The notes beneath the pieces are model-generated. The model was not told the origin of the DNA. It did no database searches and was given only the letters and a program-made list of their open reading frames with translations. A stretch of 64,000 nt of DNA from Botryotinia globosa (lineage: Eukaryota; Ascomycota; Leotiomycetes; Helotiales; Sclerotiniaceae). The DNA is taken from positions 1,362,501 through 1,426,500 of the forward strand of contig RCSZ01000011.1 in the NCBI GenBank assembly GCA_014898425.1, in the 5' to 3' direction. This document shows, piece by piece, positions 1 through 10,213 of this stretch. Numbering within the stretch: position 1 is the first letter of the stretch; each line of letters begins with the position of its first letter. A program made the translations under genes and the position numbers.

Positions 1-667
1 CATCAGTAGCCACTGCAACGGCACCATGTTGTTGGAATTTGACCGGAACAACTGAAACCGCCTTATTTGAGACAGCTTCTTCACTTGCAGCTATTACCTG
101 AGAGGCCTTTTGTGGATCTGAAATATCAGGTGTAAATTGGGCGTCTTTGATTTGGTCAAGTTCTACATCAGTCGCAACCGGAACAGAACTGCGCGCTTTA
201 GATTTGACTGGAACAAGTGGAACAGCGTGACTTGATATAGCTTCATCCCTTCCTAATACTCTTCGAGAGGCCTCAATTGGTAAAACTGTAACGTCAGATA
301 TAGAGTGAGCGGCCCTGATTCGATCAAGCCCTGCGTCGGTAACAGCTGGGACAGTGCCACGTTGTTTGGTCTTGATAGGAATGACTGAAACGGCACCATT
401 TGGTACAGAATCTTCAAATACAAGTAACTTCCGTGCGGTCTTGATCTGGCGAAGGGCCCGATCAATACCAACCAGGGAAGGTTCATTTACTTTTGGAGTG
501 GCCTCGACGGAGTCAATTTGTGGGCCATCGAGTGCAATATATGGAAGGGCTTTGCTTGACGTAGCTGAGATGTTCGCGTCGTGACGGACTTTTTCGCGTT
601 TGTTAAATTTAACAACTTCGGAAAGAATTTGTCGAAGTGGTTGCTCGTAAAAGCTAGAGAACGACAT
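1..667 (-). CDS. Repeat-containing protein of unknown function, 3' end cut by window edge
   Basis: An open frame starts at ATG 667-665 and runs without a stop to base 1, so about 222 residues are visible and the C-terminus lies outside. I do not recognise a family. The N-terminal ~90 residues are basic and mixed. Then a unit of about 55 residues recurs: it begins with an AVSVIPIK or AVPLVPVK or AVSVVPVK block, followed by a basic stretch, then (A)VTD or VATD and an LDxI(K/R) helix-like segment. Two units are complete and a third has begun. The nucleotide sequence of the units is similar too, which suggests duplication inside the gene. No signal peptide or membrane segment is visible. The start was chosen because it is the first ATG of the open frame, with stops upstream. 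The frame is clearly coding in character, but no function should be assigned. Confidence 0.7.
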   Translation of the reverse strand, partial: MSFSSFYEQPLRQILSEVVKFNKREKVRHDANISATSSKALPYIALDGPQIDSVEATPKVNEPSLVGIDRALRQIKTARKLLVFEDSVPNGAVSVIPIKTKQRGTVPAVTDAGLDRIRAAHSISDVTVLPIEASRRVLGRDEAISSHAVPLVPVKSKARSSVPVATDVELDQIKDAQFTPDISDPQKASQVIAASEEAVSNKAVSVVPVKFQQHGAVAVATD

Positions 668-2151
668 CTTGATAAAGGAGACAGACTTAGGTTATCTCCG
701 ATGTAGCAAGTAGGAAGGAAACAATATAAAAAGTAAGAACAACGATTATCGAATCTTTGGATTGGGATTAATTGAGATAAATTCGAAGAATTAATCTCAG
801 AAAAATTGTAGTAACCCTAAAGGAATTCGTAATAAAACGATGTAACTGAAAGGTTGGTTACTTTCAAAAGTATCGTCTTTCTTGTTGGATATTGTTGTTA
901 TAGGAGTATCTGAAGAGTTGTAGGTATGATGGAAGAAGCATTGAAATGAAGAAAGAATTTTCAACTCTCTACTGACCCAAAGTGCGCGAGAAACCAAGCT
1001 AAGGGGGTAGACTGATACTAGGAAGAAATTCCAGCACTAGGAAGAAATTTCACGTGAGGAGTAAGATTTTCTGCAAGTTGCAAACACCTGAAGAGAAGGG
1101 GGCTCCGAATTAATTGTGGTGTTTCTATTGGTTTGAGTATGGATTTATTTTGTACTTTCCACTGTAATGGCTGCCAGTTTTCGAGTTGAAGTGAATGCAC
1201 TTGACCTTGACTGTCAGTAAAGTGGAATAAAATAGGACAAGTTGTGGGTCTTTCTTGAATGAAATCTCTACAAAGAGCTTTCTGAATTTGATTTGAAGAG
1301 TTGTATGATATTGTATTGGTTGTCCTGGTCAATATTGGATTTTCGACAAAGTTGATGTAGTTGAAATAAAGTATCGGATGAGGCTGCTCAGACTGTGAAT
1401 CATATGGGGTACATACCCAGAACTAGTTGCCTTATTAATCCTTCTTTCAAGATTGAAAAAGAAAGCAAGTGACCGAGAGGTAGCAGTGAAGTATGAATGG
1501 GTAGTGCGCCAGAGAAGAGATGATATAATTGAATGAATATCAGTTTCCCATGGAAAGCTTAGGTAGGTGCCAGGTGTGGTTTTTTGAGGATCAGGAGCGA
1601 AAAAAGTTGTAGCTAAGAAAGGATTGACTGTAATTCACATGTACAATCGCAGGCAAATGCGAAAGGTTGTAAAGGTCGAGGATTTGCGTCGTTTTTGTTG
1701 ACTGTTGACTGTTGACTATAGGCCGTAAAGTGTTAACGTCTCTGATTCCATCTTCGTTTGTATCCAGGAAGGTTCAGATGTTAGCTTACCCGTGATGGAT
1801 TTAGTGTTGATTTCAAAATGGGAAGCTGCGAATATGGAATATGCAAGCAAAAACAAGATAGGAAGTAACTGACCAGTCGTCGATCTACGTTTTCAAACTT
1901 CAACTCTTACAAGCTGCCCATCTAGTAAATTCATAGATAACCATGGTCACCTAAGCTTTTCACTTCGCAGCCATCCTCAATGATAAGTGAACGTGAACCA
2001 CAAAAACATTTGCATATCAGGGACATTCAACTAGCAGCGGCGTTAGTCTCAGAATTTCTGTCATTAATAGGTGTATCAAATTGAAGCGCTTAAATGAATC
2101 TATTTAATCATGGAACCCTAGTCTATTTTACTATGGCAATTTTTTTCCATT
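668..2151. other. Intergenic region, no supported gene
   Basis: This holds the upstream region of the repeat protein and the downstream region of CCT5. A minus-strand open frame of about 100 codons at 1018-1332 extends upstream to about 1420, but has no convincing start or splice context, so it is not called. A short repeat of the TTGACTG type lies near 1697-1718. Confidence 0.5.
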
Positions 2152-4027
2152 CTAAAATTCATTCTCATCGTTTCCAGCAATGATGACGTTATTGATCTTC
2201 AATACCATACGGCAAAGTTGAGTGGCCAACATCAATTGTTGCTTCTTGCCGATCAATGGATCGATAACGAAAGCATCTCTCATGTCATTGCTACCAGTTT
2301 GCATACAATCAACACCCAATCTTGTGTTCTTTTCGGTGGCTTGTCTACTCTTGACAGAGGCAAGGGTTTCGATGGACGAAAGACCGGAGTTTTCTGCCAA
2401 AGCCATTGGGATAGCGTCGAGGGCATCGGCAAAAGCGCGCATGGCGTATTGCTCAAGACCAGGTGACTTAACAGCGGCATCCTCAACAGCTAATGAGCAT
2501 GCAATTTCTGCAGCACCACCACCATAAACAACTCTGTTGTCTCTAACGAGGTTACGAACAACACATAAAGCATCGTGGAGGGAGCGTTTTGCCTCATCAA
2601 TGATCTGTTTAACCAATTAGTAACGATGTAAATATCGAATTCTCATACAACATACCATCTTGTTACTCCCTCTAACAAAGACTGTAACGGCACGAGTGTT
2701 TGCACACTCTTCGATGACCAACATCTTCTCCCTGGTGGTACCAAAGCTCATCTCTCTGACTAGTCCAGCTCTTCCGAGTTTCTCAGCTGATAAATCTTCA
2801 AATCTTGGTACGATTCTACCGTTTGTTGCAATGGCGATTAATTCTATCTCTGGTCCTCCAACCCATCGCACGGCTGGTAATTGACTTTGTAATAAAAGAT
2901 GGTTTGCCTCATCATCAAATCCCCACTGGCAGATAACAAGATTGGCACCAGTATCCTTGATTTGTTGAACCATCTCGGTAAACTTGTCCTTTTCGTATGT
3001 TTGTAGTTTCTTAAATTCTTCAACGGAGGTGATGTCGAGCTTATGCTTAGTTTTTGGCTTGGGTGGTTCAAATGCACATGTGAGAATAGCAATCTTGGCG
3101 TCTCGAACTTCATCAGGCATTTGAGGGTGTGAAAAGTCCTTGTCGACAATAACACCTTGAACTAGTAAAGAATCCTCGAGAGATCCACCGACCTTACCAT
3201 CAACCTTGATCAAGTCAAAGTCAACATCCTTGCGCTCCAAATCAGCAACAGATAAGATAGCATCAACGGCAATGTTGGCAAATTGGTCGTGGGCCTTGGA
3301 TACGATTTTGCTTCCCAAACTTGTCCTTGCAACCTTAACTAAATTCTCTTTTTGTGTTTTTGTGAATTCGATAGTATCGGCGATTCTATCCAGCTCCGCA
3401 ACAGCAATATCACAAGCTTGGTCGTAACCATCAGCTATACGAATGGGATGGATTCCCTTGTCGATAAGTTCGGCAGCTTGTTCTAACAAGGCACCGGCCA
3501 AAACTACCACACCAGTTGTGCCGTCACCGATTTCGTCATCCTGAGATTTTGAGAGTTCGACTAAAAGCTTTGCAACGTGGTTCTGAATCTCCATCTGTCC
3601 CAGAATGGTGGCACCGTCGTTTGTGACTGTAATATCACCATCTGGAGAAATAAGGATCTTATCGAGGCCTCGGGGACCAAGGGAGGTCTTGACAATATTG
3701 GCTACTGTCCTCGCTGCGAGAATATGTGATTTGACTGCCTCGTTTCCATGTTGTCTCTTCTTCTTTCCTTGACTATAACTTCATCAGTACTTGCACTTTC
3801 GGTGGGAAAGAGTTAAATCCTTACTCTCTCACAACGATGAAAGGTCTTCCTTGCTCATCCTTGATCACAGAAGCTATAAATTTCTTGTAAGCTTCCAGGG
3901 CGATTTGGTGGTGTGTACAGATACAACTTACCCTGTGACATATCAATATCTGCATAGCGGGGTGGTTAGCAGAAGCTCTTAGAGACAAACGCTCGGTGAG
4001 AGCAGGTAAAAACTTACTCATCGCCAT
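2152..4027 (-). CDS. cct5: T-complex protein 1 subunit epsilon (CCT5)
   Basis: This is one of the eight subunits of the cytosolic TRiC/CCT chaperonin, which folds actin, tubulin and other proteins in an ATP-driven chamber. Exons on the minus strand are 4027-4018, 3949-3932, 3873-3825, 3772-2656 and 2604-2152, giving 548 residues, the usual size. The N-terminus reads [20 protein letters not shown], then the epsilon-type [15 protein letters not shown] block. The group II chaperonin motifs [23 protein letters not shown] and [16 protein letters not shown] (ATP and Mg binding) are intact, as are [10 protein letters not shown], which is typical of epsilon, and [10 protein letters not shown] near the C-terminus. 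The first three exons are only 10, 18 and 49 nt, so an annotation without splicing would miss the true start. Assignment to epsilon rests on similarity along the whole length. It is expected to be constitutive. Confidence 0.95.
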
Positions 4028-6019
4028 ATTTGAAGATGTACGAGGTTTCCTATATCAAAAGAGTACTGAAACAAACTGCAGAGGTATTGAACGAACCAAA
4101 CAAAAAGCAGAATATTTGGACGAACTTCTTCCCTGACCAGCGCGTTCAAATCGAGAGTCGCGTTTATTGAAAGCCCTTCATCTGCCAAAAATTATTTTGA
4201 CAGCCTCAGGTTACACATCTTCAGCCACGATTATCAAGTGACCCCGCATGAGCCACAGTCCACGTATCTTAGGTAACCTCCATGCTTGGAACTTGGAACC
4301 TTCCCGTCCTTGGAATATCTTGCACGGGTGATATCTTGAACTTTATTCATAGCCTCGCGATAAACTTTTTGCTTTTTAATATCATCAATACAACATTAAT
4401 ATATATTCTGACACTCAGTCTCACATCTGATATGTATCATGAATTCGCAACCTTTTCAATGAACCCCTTTCTCTTTCACTTCATTTCGGACAAGTCACAA
4501 TATATTTTCCATTCAAAGAGATATTACCTACCTACCTACCTCCCTACCGACCTACCTAGTATACAGCACATTGGCGACACATGTTTTACACTACACTCAC
4601 ATTTCATGGTGCTTGTGCTAATTTACTTCAAAGTAAGACCTTGTTGCGGAGTCTCAGGGACTCTCGAAGGTCATTAACATCCCTCCAGAGTCCACAACTT
4701 GGTCTACCGCTTTTAATCTGGGAAAATATATCAGATACTCGCAAGGAAACCTTGATTTGCTGGTTCTTTCGATCTCCTCCTTATTGGGTAATAGCAGCGA
4801 AAGTAGAAATTCTCAAGACTTTCGAAATGCTCTCAAGAAAGTATGAACATCTTTGTGAAAAGAATATCAATAAAACATCACACTTTTGACACTGCTATTA
4901 ATACTCTAGATGAGAATTTTGTGGAACAGCCCTCGGACTTTTCACATTCGTATATCTACCGATATTTGTATGAGAAAGCACACAGTCAACTTCCTCCCTC
5001 CGTCTTGAGCAGATGATGGAAGCGGGGAAAACAGATCAGACATTGCTCTCTTTGGAAGAAACAAGAGATGCCGTCTGATAATTTGACCTAGAGGGCTGTC
5101 AATAATGTTAGTTATGGTTCGTACATATTCAATGCTACCCAGGGTATAAACAGGTCTAGGCGTCGGAAGTATATGCACGAAACATGGCTGTCGAATGACA
5201 ACTACTCCTTTTTGTCGGGATGGAAGCTTTACCACTTACGCCACCAATCATGTACCTCTATCAACGCTTGACGCAATGCTGTTTGATTGATCTTATATCG
5301 AAGGAATTCTCCCCTTCCTCACGCAGGCAAGTTACACAACATCTCTTCTAATACTGACATACTTCTGCAATGAAGAAGATTTATATAAAAGCAGCAACAC
5401 TTTAACAAACAAAAAAACCCCTAGGAACTTGTGTCGTACCTGCATTCAGGGGAACACTGAGAACGTAAGCAAGCCATGACATTTAACCGCTTTTTGGCGG
5501 GCCAGAGTTTCAGATATATTCACAGATTAGTACCACATTTCCCCTCGGATATATGAAATCGTCGGCAGGAACATTCTTTTAATCCCACATTCAAACAACT
5601 AGTGTTGTTTAATCTAAATATTACATTAATTGGCTACAGCAAAGTGATTTTGACTCCATCAACATGGATTTCCATGATCCTCATCATGCTCATCTCTTTG
5701 ATCGTACCCAGGTGCATCGTCCCTTTAATTCCCCACCCCAACTTCTCGATTGATTCCTTATACAGGAACAGCATAACATGGACATGGCATATACTCGAGC
5801 GAGTAAAAAGTACATGGTAGACCTATCCGGTACATATAGGCAAGTGTAGTTCCAGATCTTTCAATGTTTCTTGAAGCTCTCTATCTTTGACTTCTCTTTT
5901 CTATTCTAAACGCGGATTTGTCTGCCTTTCACTCTTTTGGAGTTTTACTTCCATTTTTGAACTTTTACCATTATCCATTCCTTCATTTTCCAATCATTCC
6001 TTTTCCAATTGTTCGCAAA
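4028..6019. other. Intergenic region with a short CTAC-rich repeat
   Basis: About 2 kb between the divergent CCT5 and rhamnogalacturonan hydrolase genes, probably holding both promoters. An imperfect CCTA repeat lies at 4524-4559. No open frame here has a family resemblance or a credible splice pattern. A pyrimidine-rich stretch before 6020 fits the hydrolase 5' untranslated region. Confidence 0.5.
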
Positions 6020-7803
6020 ATGCAATTCGGCACATTATCAGCCCTCGCGGCAATTGTCCTCCCAGCTTTAGTATCAGCACAGTTGACTGGTTCAGTTGGC
6101 CCCTCGACTTCAAGAGAATCTAAAGCCACAAAAATTTGTAACGTTTTGGATTATGGTGGAAAGGCAAGCAAGACTTCAGATATTGGCCCGGCGCTTACTT
6201 CTGCATTCGCTGCTTGCAAGACTGGTGGAACAGGTACACAGTTCAAGATCCGTTTCCACCTGCTGAAAACTTATTTTTAAACAGTTTATGTTCCACCTGG
6301 AGATTATGGTATGAGTACTTGGATTACGCTCAGCGGAGGTTCGGCATGGGCACTTAAGCTCGATGGTATCATTTATCGTGTTGGTACCGATAATGGAAAT
6401 ATGATCATGATCAAACACACTACCGACTTCGAGATGTACAGTAGTACCTCTGCAGGTGCTATTCAAGGTTATGGCTATGAATTTCACAAAGACTCGACTA
6501 GTGGTCCACGTCTCCTTCGATTTTACGATGCTAAAAACTTCTCCATCCACGACATTGCTTTAGTCGATGCTCCTTCATTCCATTTCTCTATTGATACTTG
6601 CGAGAGCGGAGAGGTTTACAACATGATCATTCGTGGTGGTGACGAGGGTGGTCTTGATGGTATTGATGTTTGGGGAACAAACATCTGGATTCACGATGTT
6701 GAAGTTACTAACAAGGATGAGTGTATTACTGTCAAGGTGAGTTTTCTTGCGATGAGGCTTTTCTCAAATACCTAATCACGTTATAGAATCCTTCCGATCA
6801 CCTTCTCATTGAAGATATCTACTGTAACAGTTCAGGAGGCTGTGGTATGGGATCTCTCGGAGCGGACACTGCCACCTCCCACATCATTTACAACAATGTT
6901 TACACTTATAGATCTAACCAAATGTACATGATCAAATCAAACGGTGGTAGCGGAACCGTTTCCGATTGTCAATTCAACAACTTCATTGGCCGCTCCAACG
7001 CCTACAGCTTGAACATTAACGCAGCCTGGCCTCAAGCAAGCAAAGCTGCCGGTAATGGAGTCATCTACGAAAACCTCTCTTTCAACAACTGGAAGGGAAC
7101 GTGTGAGAGCGTCACTGCACGTGGCCCAATCAACCTCCTCTGCTCATCCACTGCCCCATGCACAAACATCACCATCACTGATTTTGCCATCGGAGATGAT
7201 TCCGGCAGCACCGGAAAATACGTCTGCCAAAATGCTTACGGTTCAGGAGGATGTCTTAAAGCCGACACCGATTCCCCATCCGCTTACACTACAACTCAAT
7301 CTTGGTCCTCTATGCCAACCGGCTACGAAGCCTCTACCATGGCCCAAGACTTAGCCACTCCTTTCGCCGTGAGCGTAAGCATTCCTATCCCAACCGTCCC
7401 AACCTCTTTCTTCCCAGGTAGAACTCCTGTCTCCGCTCTCATGGCCAACGGCGGTGGATCTTCAGTTAAAGCCTCCGCATCCCACGGAGCAATCACCACC
7501 TCTTCAAAAGTCGCAGTAGCTACCTCAACCCCCGTTGCTTCCTCCAGCAAGGCCTCTTTCTCAGCAGAGATTGCTACCAGCAAAGCTTCTTCCTCAGCTG
7601 CTGCCGTTTCCACCAGCAAAACCACTCTCGTCGCCCAAAAATCCAGCTCTACTCTTGCTACTTCTGCTAAACCAGCTACTACAACCGCTGCTTCATCTTC
7701 TGGCTCAGTCCCTTTGTATGGTAACTGCGCCGGAGGAAAGTCCTGCTCTGCCGGTACGTGTGTAAAGCAGAACGACTATTATTCCCAGTGCCTTTCTACA
7801 TAG
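6020..7803 (+). CDS. Secreted GH28 rhamnogalacturonan hydrolase with C-terminal CBM1-like module
   Basis: The family cleaves the rhamnose-galacturonic acid backbone of pectin rhamnogalacturonan I outside the cell. Exons are 6020-6233, 6285-6736 and 6787-7803 (560 residues). A signal peptide ([20 protein letters not shown]) opens the protein. GH28 parallel beta-helix motifs follow: [10 protein letters not shown] and [11 protein letters not shown] carry the acidic catalytic residues, CGMGSLG replaces the histidine-containing GHG of polygalacturonases, and MYMIKSNGG replaces RIK; this set is that of rhamnogalacturonases. A Ser/Thr/Ala-rich linker (about residues 430-530) leads to a short cysteine module ending [13 protein letters not shown], a clear CBM1 hallmark, but its first half is several residues shorter than usual. 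A third intron (7754-7823) with GTACGT donor and CTAAC branch could remove this half and extend the frame to a stop at 7925-7927 with an acidic tail. The end is therefore ambiguous. The role is most likely in attack on plant cell walls. Confidence 0.92.
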
Positions 7804-7823
7804 AATAACTAACAGTGCGATAG
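7754..7823 (+). promoter_or_regulatory. Candidate retained or alternative intron in the rhamnogalacturonan hydrolase gene
   Basis: A 70-nt segment has a GTACGT donor, an AACTAACAG branch region and a GATAG acceptor. If retained, translation gives the CBM1-like end and stops at 7801-7803. If removed, the frame joins GCCG to AT and continues as a Gly/Ser/Val segment and an acidic end (EEEDDECEI), stopping at 7925-7927. Both frames are open; which is used cannot be told from sequence. Confidence 0.5.
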
Positions 7824-7927
7824 ATGGTGGGCTAGGTGGTGAAGTTTCTTCAACCGAGGTTGCTAGCTCGGTTGCTCCTGTTGCAACTGATGCAGGTGAA
7901 GAGGAAGATGATGAGTGTGAAATTTAG

Positions 7928-8665
7928 ACGTCTAGACGTCATCCTAAATATGGGGGCGTACGCAAAGAAAGCAAATATATAAGAAGGGGATAGATTCATT
8001 GTATCATAGTTAGAACAGAATCTTGATTGTAAATATTGGAATGAAGAAAACACTTCCTACTGCCCTGTTGAATGGGGTGGAGGTTGATTAAATTTTGTAT
8101 GTTTTGTTTTTTGTGGGTGGTGACGTTTGATATTAGTAAAATGTTTATGTTTTGTGCTGTTTTTTATCTTCATTTCTTTGTTCCAAGGCTTGAGTAAGTC
8201 CTATCCCAACATCCCTTTTCACTCCTCTGCGTCCGCTATTTCGGCTATCTTTTCCAGCTCAGCTTTCAATCAATTTTCATGTAACTACCACTCCCCGTAT
8301 CTTCTCAAGTTCTCAATCTCTAAATCTCTATTCCATATACTTACTCCATATTCCAGGTAAGATAATATCTCTTTCTCTCCAAGTTTCCATGGGCAGGAAA
8401 GGATACAAAAAGCAGTCCTTCCGGCGGCATAAATACTTTCTCGCTTCGGTAGCCCAGGTCTCAAGATTCGAAGGAGTGAAAAATTCAAGTACTTTATATA
8501 GAAAACTTCTCTGCACGTAGCAGAGAAACAAAGTTGAAACGTCAAATAGTGATTAACATAGCTCCCAGCTCCCCACGTATCTCCCATCCCCAAACAGTAG
8601 CATCGAAGATGATTCTTCCTCTCCTATTTTCACCTCCCCCATGTCCCCTACGAAATCTCAAGATG
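7928..8665. other. Intergenic region, no supported gene
   Basis: The hydrolase 3' flank and the 3' flank of the convergent small membrane gene. Open frames here are short and lack coding character. A perfect 14-bp palindrome, GACGTCTAGACGTC, lies at 7927-7940, partly on the alternative stop codon. Confidence 0.4.
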
Positions 8666-8947
8666 TTATTTCTCATTCACTTTCTCCCCTTGTCCCTCGC
8701 TTTTCCTCTGATCCTTGATTGTTTCTTCCTCTTCCTTTCCCACATCTTTCCTTTCCACCATCCAATAAACCAACGCTTCACAACCCACAAACATCGTATA
8801 CAAAATCAAAACATATAACACAGCCCGCAGCACCGACACATCCCACTTATTCATGATAGCAGGTGTTAGGAAACCCGACGTGCCCGTTAGCAAACCGGTG
8901 CGGAACGCACGGCGAGTTGGGAGAGAAAAATGTGTGAGTAGAGACAT
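8666..8947 (-). CDS. Small single-pass membrane protein, 93 residues, unknown function
   Basis: The frame starts at ATG 8947-8945. A longer open frame reaches 9139, but the added N-terminal part is low-complexity leader, and the sequence just before 8947 looks like a pyrimidine/purine-rich 5' untranslated region. The protein begins MSLLTHFSLPTRRAFRTG, an Arg-containing amphipathic start that could be a mitochondrial or signal-anchor leader. One hydrophobic helix follows (about residues 40-62, VLRAVLYVLILYTMFVGCEA). The tail is highly charged, Lys/Glu-rich. No family is recognised. Small proteins of this layout occur in inner mitochondrial and ER membranes, but location here is inference only. 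Confidence 0.55.
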   Translation of the reverse strand: MSLLTHFSLPTRRAFRTGLLTGTSGFLTPAIMNKWDVSVLRAVLYVLILYTMFVGCEALVYWMVERKDVGKEEEETIKDQRKSEGQGEKVNEK

Positions 8948-10213
8948 GGTGTTGAGTTGGGTTGTATTGCGATATGTTTGTGTATGGAATTGCTGAAGAG
9001 AAGAGGGAATGTGAGGATGTATAAAGAGAATAGGAAAGAGAGAGAAAGAAAAAGAACGAAGATGTAATCTTTGCAGATGAGAGGAATCCCTTGGCTCTCG
9101 GGGTCTCAGCCCTGCTGTGGCGTATGGCTTGCATATCATACCTGGTTGGGAAATTCTGCATGGGATGGATGGATCTCTGGTATGGTAAGCTGACGTACAT
9201 ATGGTAGCATTTTCCGATGCGATCAGTCAATTCCAGGAAAAACTTGACATCACATATGTACACAGTAGTAAAAATTTCAAATAAAAATATGCCCCTTATT
9301 ATTCCTTCAACACCAACAGAATGCGCCATGAAATTTTCAAAAATCGCAGGTGTACCCTTTACACGTCCATCTCTATACTAATTTCTCGATCTCTTATTGC
9401 CCTGGAGTTTGTTTTTTCGCGGTAAATATCACAAGTAATGGGGTTTTAGAATCTCCTCTGCATACCTGTTTCCCAGCTCATCAATATAGCTCTTCTCAAC
9501 ATTATGCTTCGTTTCCATCTCTAATCCCCTTCGAGAAATAGTACCAAGATTATGCTTCGCTGGAGCAATTCTCCATTCATAAGCTGTGGCCGGTGGTTGA
9601 ATGAAGAGGTGGATAGGAGTAGGAGGGTGTTTGTGTGTAGTGCGGGAGTTGTTTGCATCCATTGCAGCATATGGTGTTGTTCTCGCGGTTTTGATGTCTC
9701 AAGTTGTTCGATGAGATTTTGTGCAAAAGCATGATGCTATATAAATTATACTAATTTACACCAACTATTCACTGATACCATACCATTACATCTTTCCAAG
9801 CCCTATAGTAGCGTGAATTATATTATCAATGCATACATACCTATGTATATCATGTAACTTAGCCCACAAGCCACAAACCGCAACTCAGAAAATACCCAAT
9901 GCACAAAGAACATTCCATGCAAAGCTCCCGATTGTCCAATACATAACTAAAACAATGCCGTGTGTAGTGCACCCCAACAAAACAGACCAGACCGAACGAA
10001 ATAATACTAATCCCAAACCACAGACGCCTATGTATACCTTCGAAAGGTAATATGCTCAATTTATTATTCCTTCCTCGATAACCCAATGCCGATTTGTCAA
10101 TGCCATGAGTATATACGCTAGATGCTTATATCAAAACCCTCAACTTCATACATTACTTCGTATACCCATCCCATCCAAACCTCCACACGAGTCCAGAGTT
10201 CGACTTGAGTAAT
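8948..10213. other. Intergenic region, no supported gene
   Basis: Upstream region of the small membrane gene and downstream region of the MFS gene. Purine-rich tracts near 9000-9055 belong to the leader of the small gene. I see no RNA gene or further credible coding exon. Confidence 0.4.

Noticed and set aside
1018..1332. Minus-strand open frame of about 100 codons, extendable to about 1420
   Set aside because: No family resemblance, no clear start codon context or splice sites, and no partner exon found.
4282..4889. Two overlapping plus-strand open frames
   Set aside because: Composition is noncoding, they include a CTAC repeat, and no motif or intron pattern supports them.
4942..5235. Minus-strand open frame of 97 codons
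   Set aside because: No motif, no neighbour exon and no coding character.
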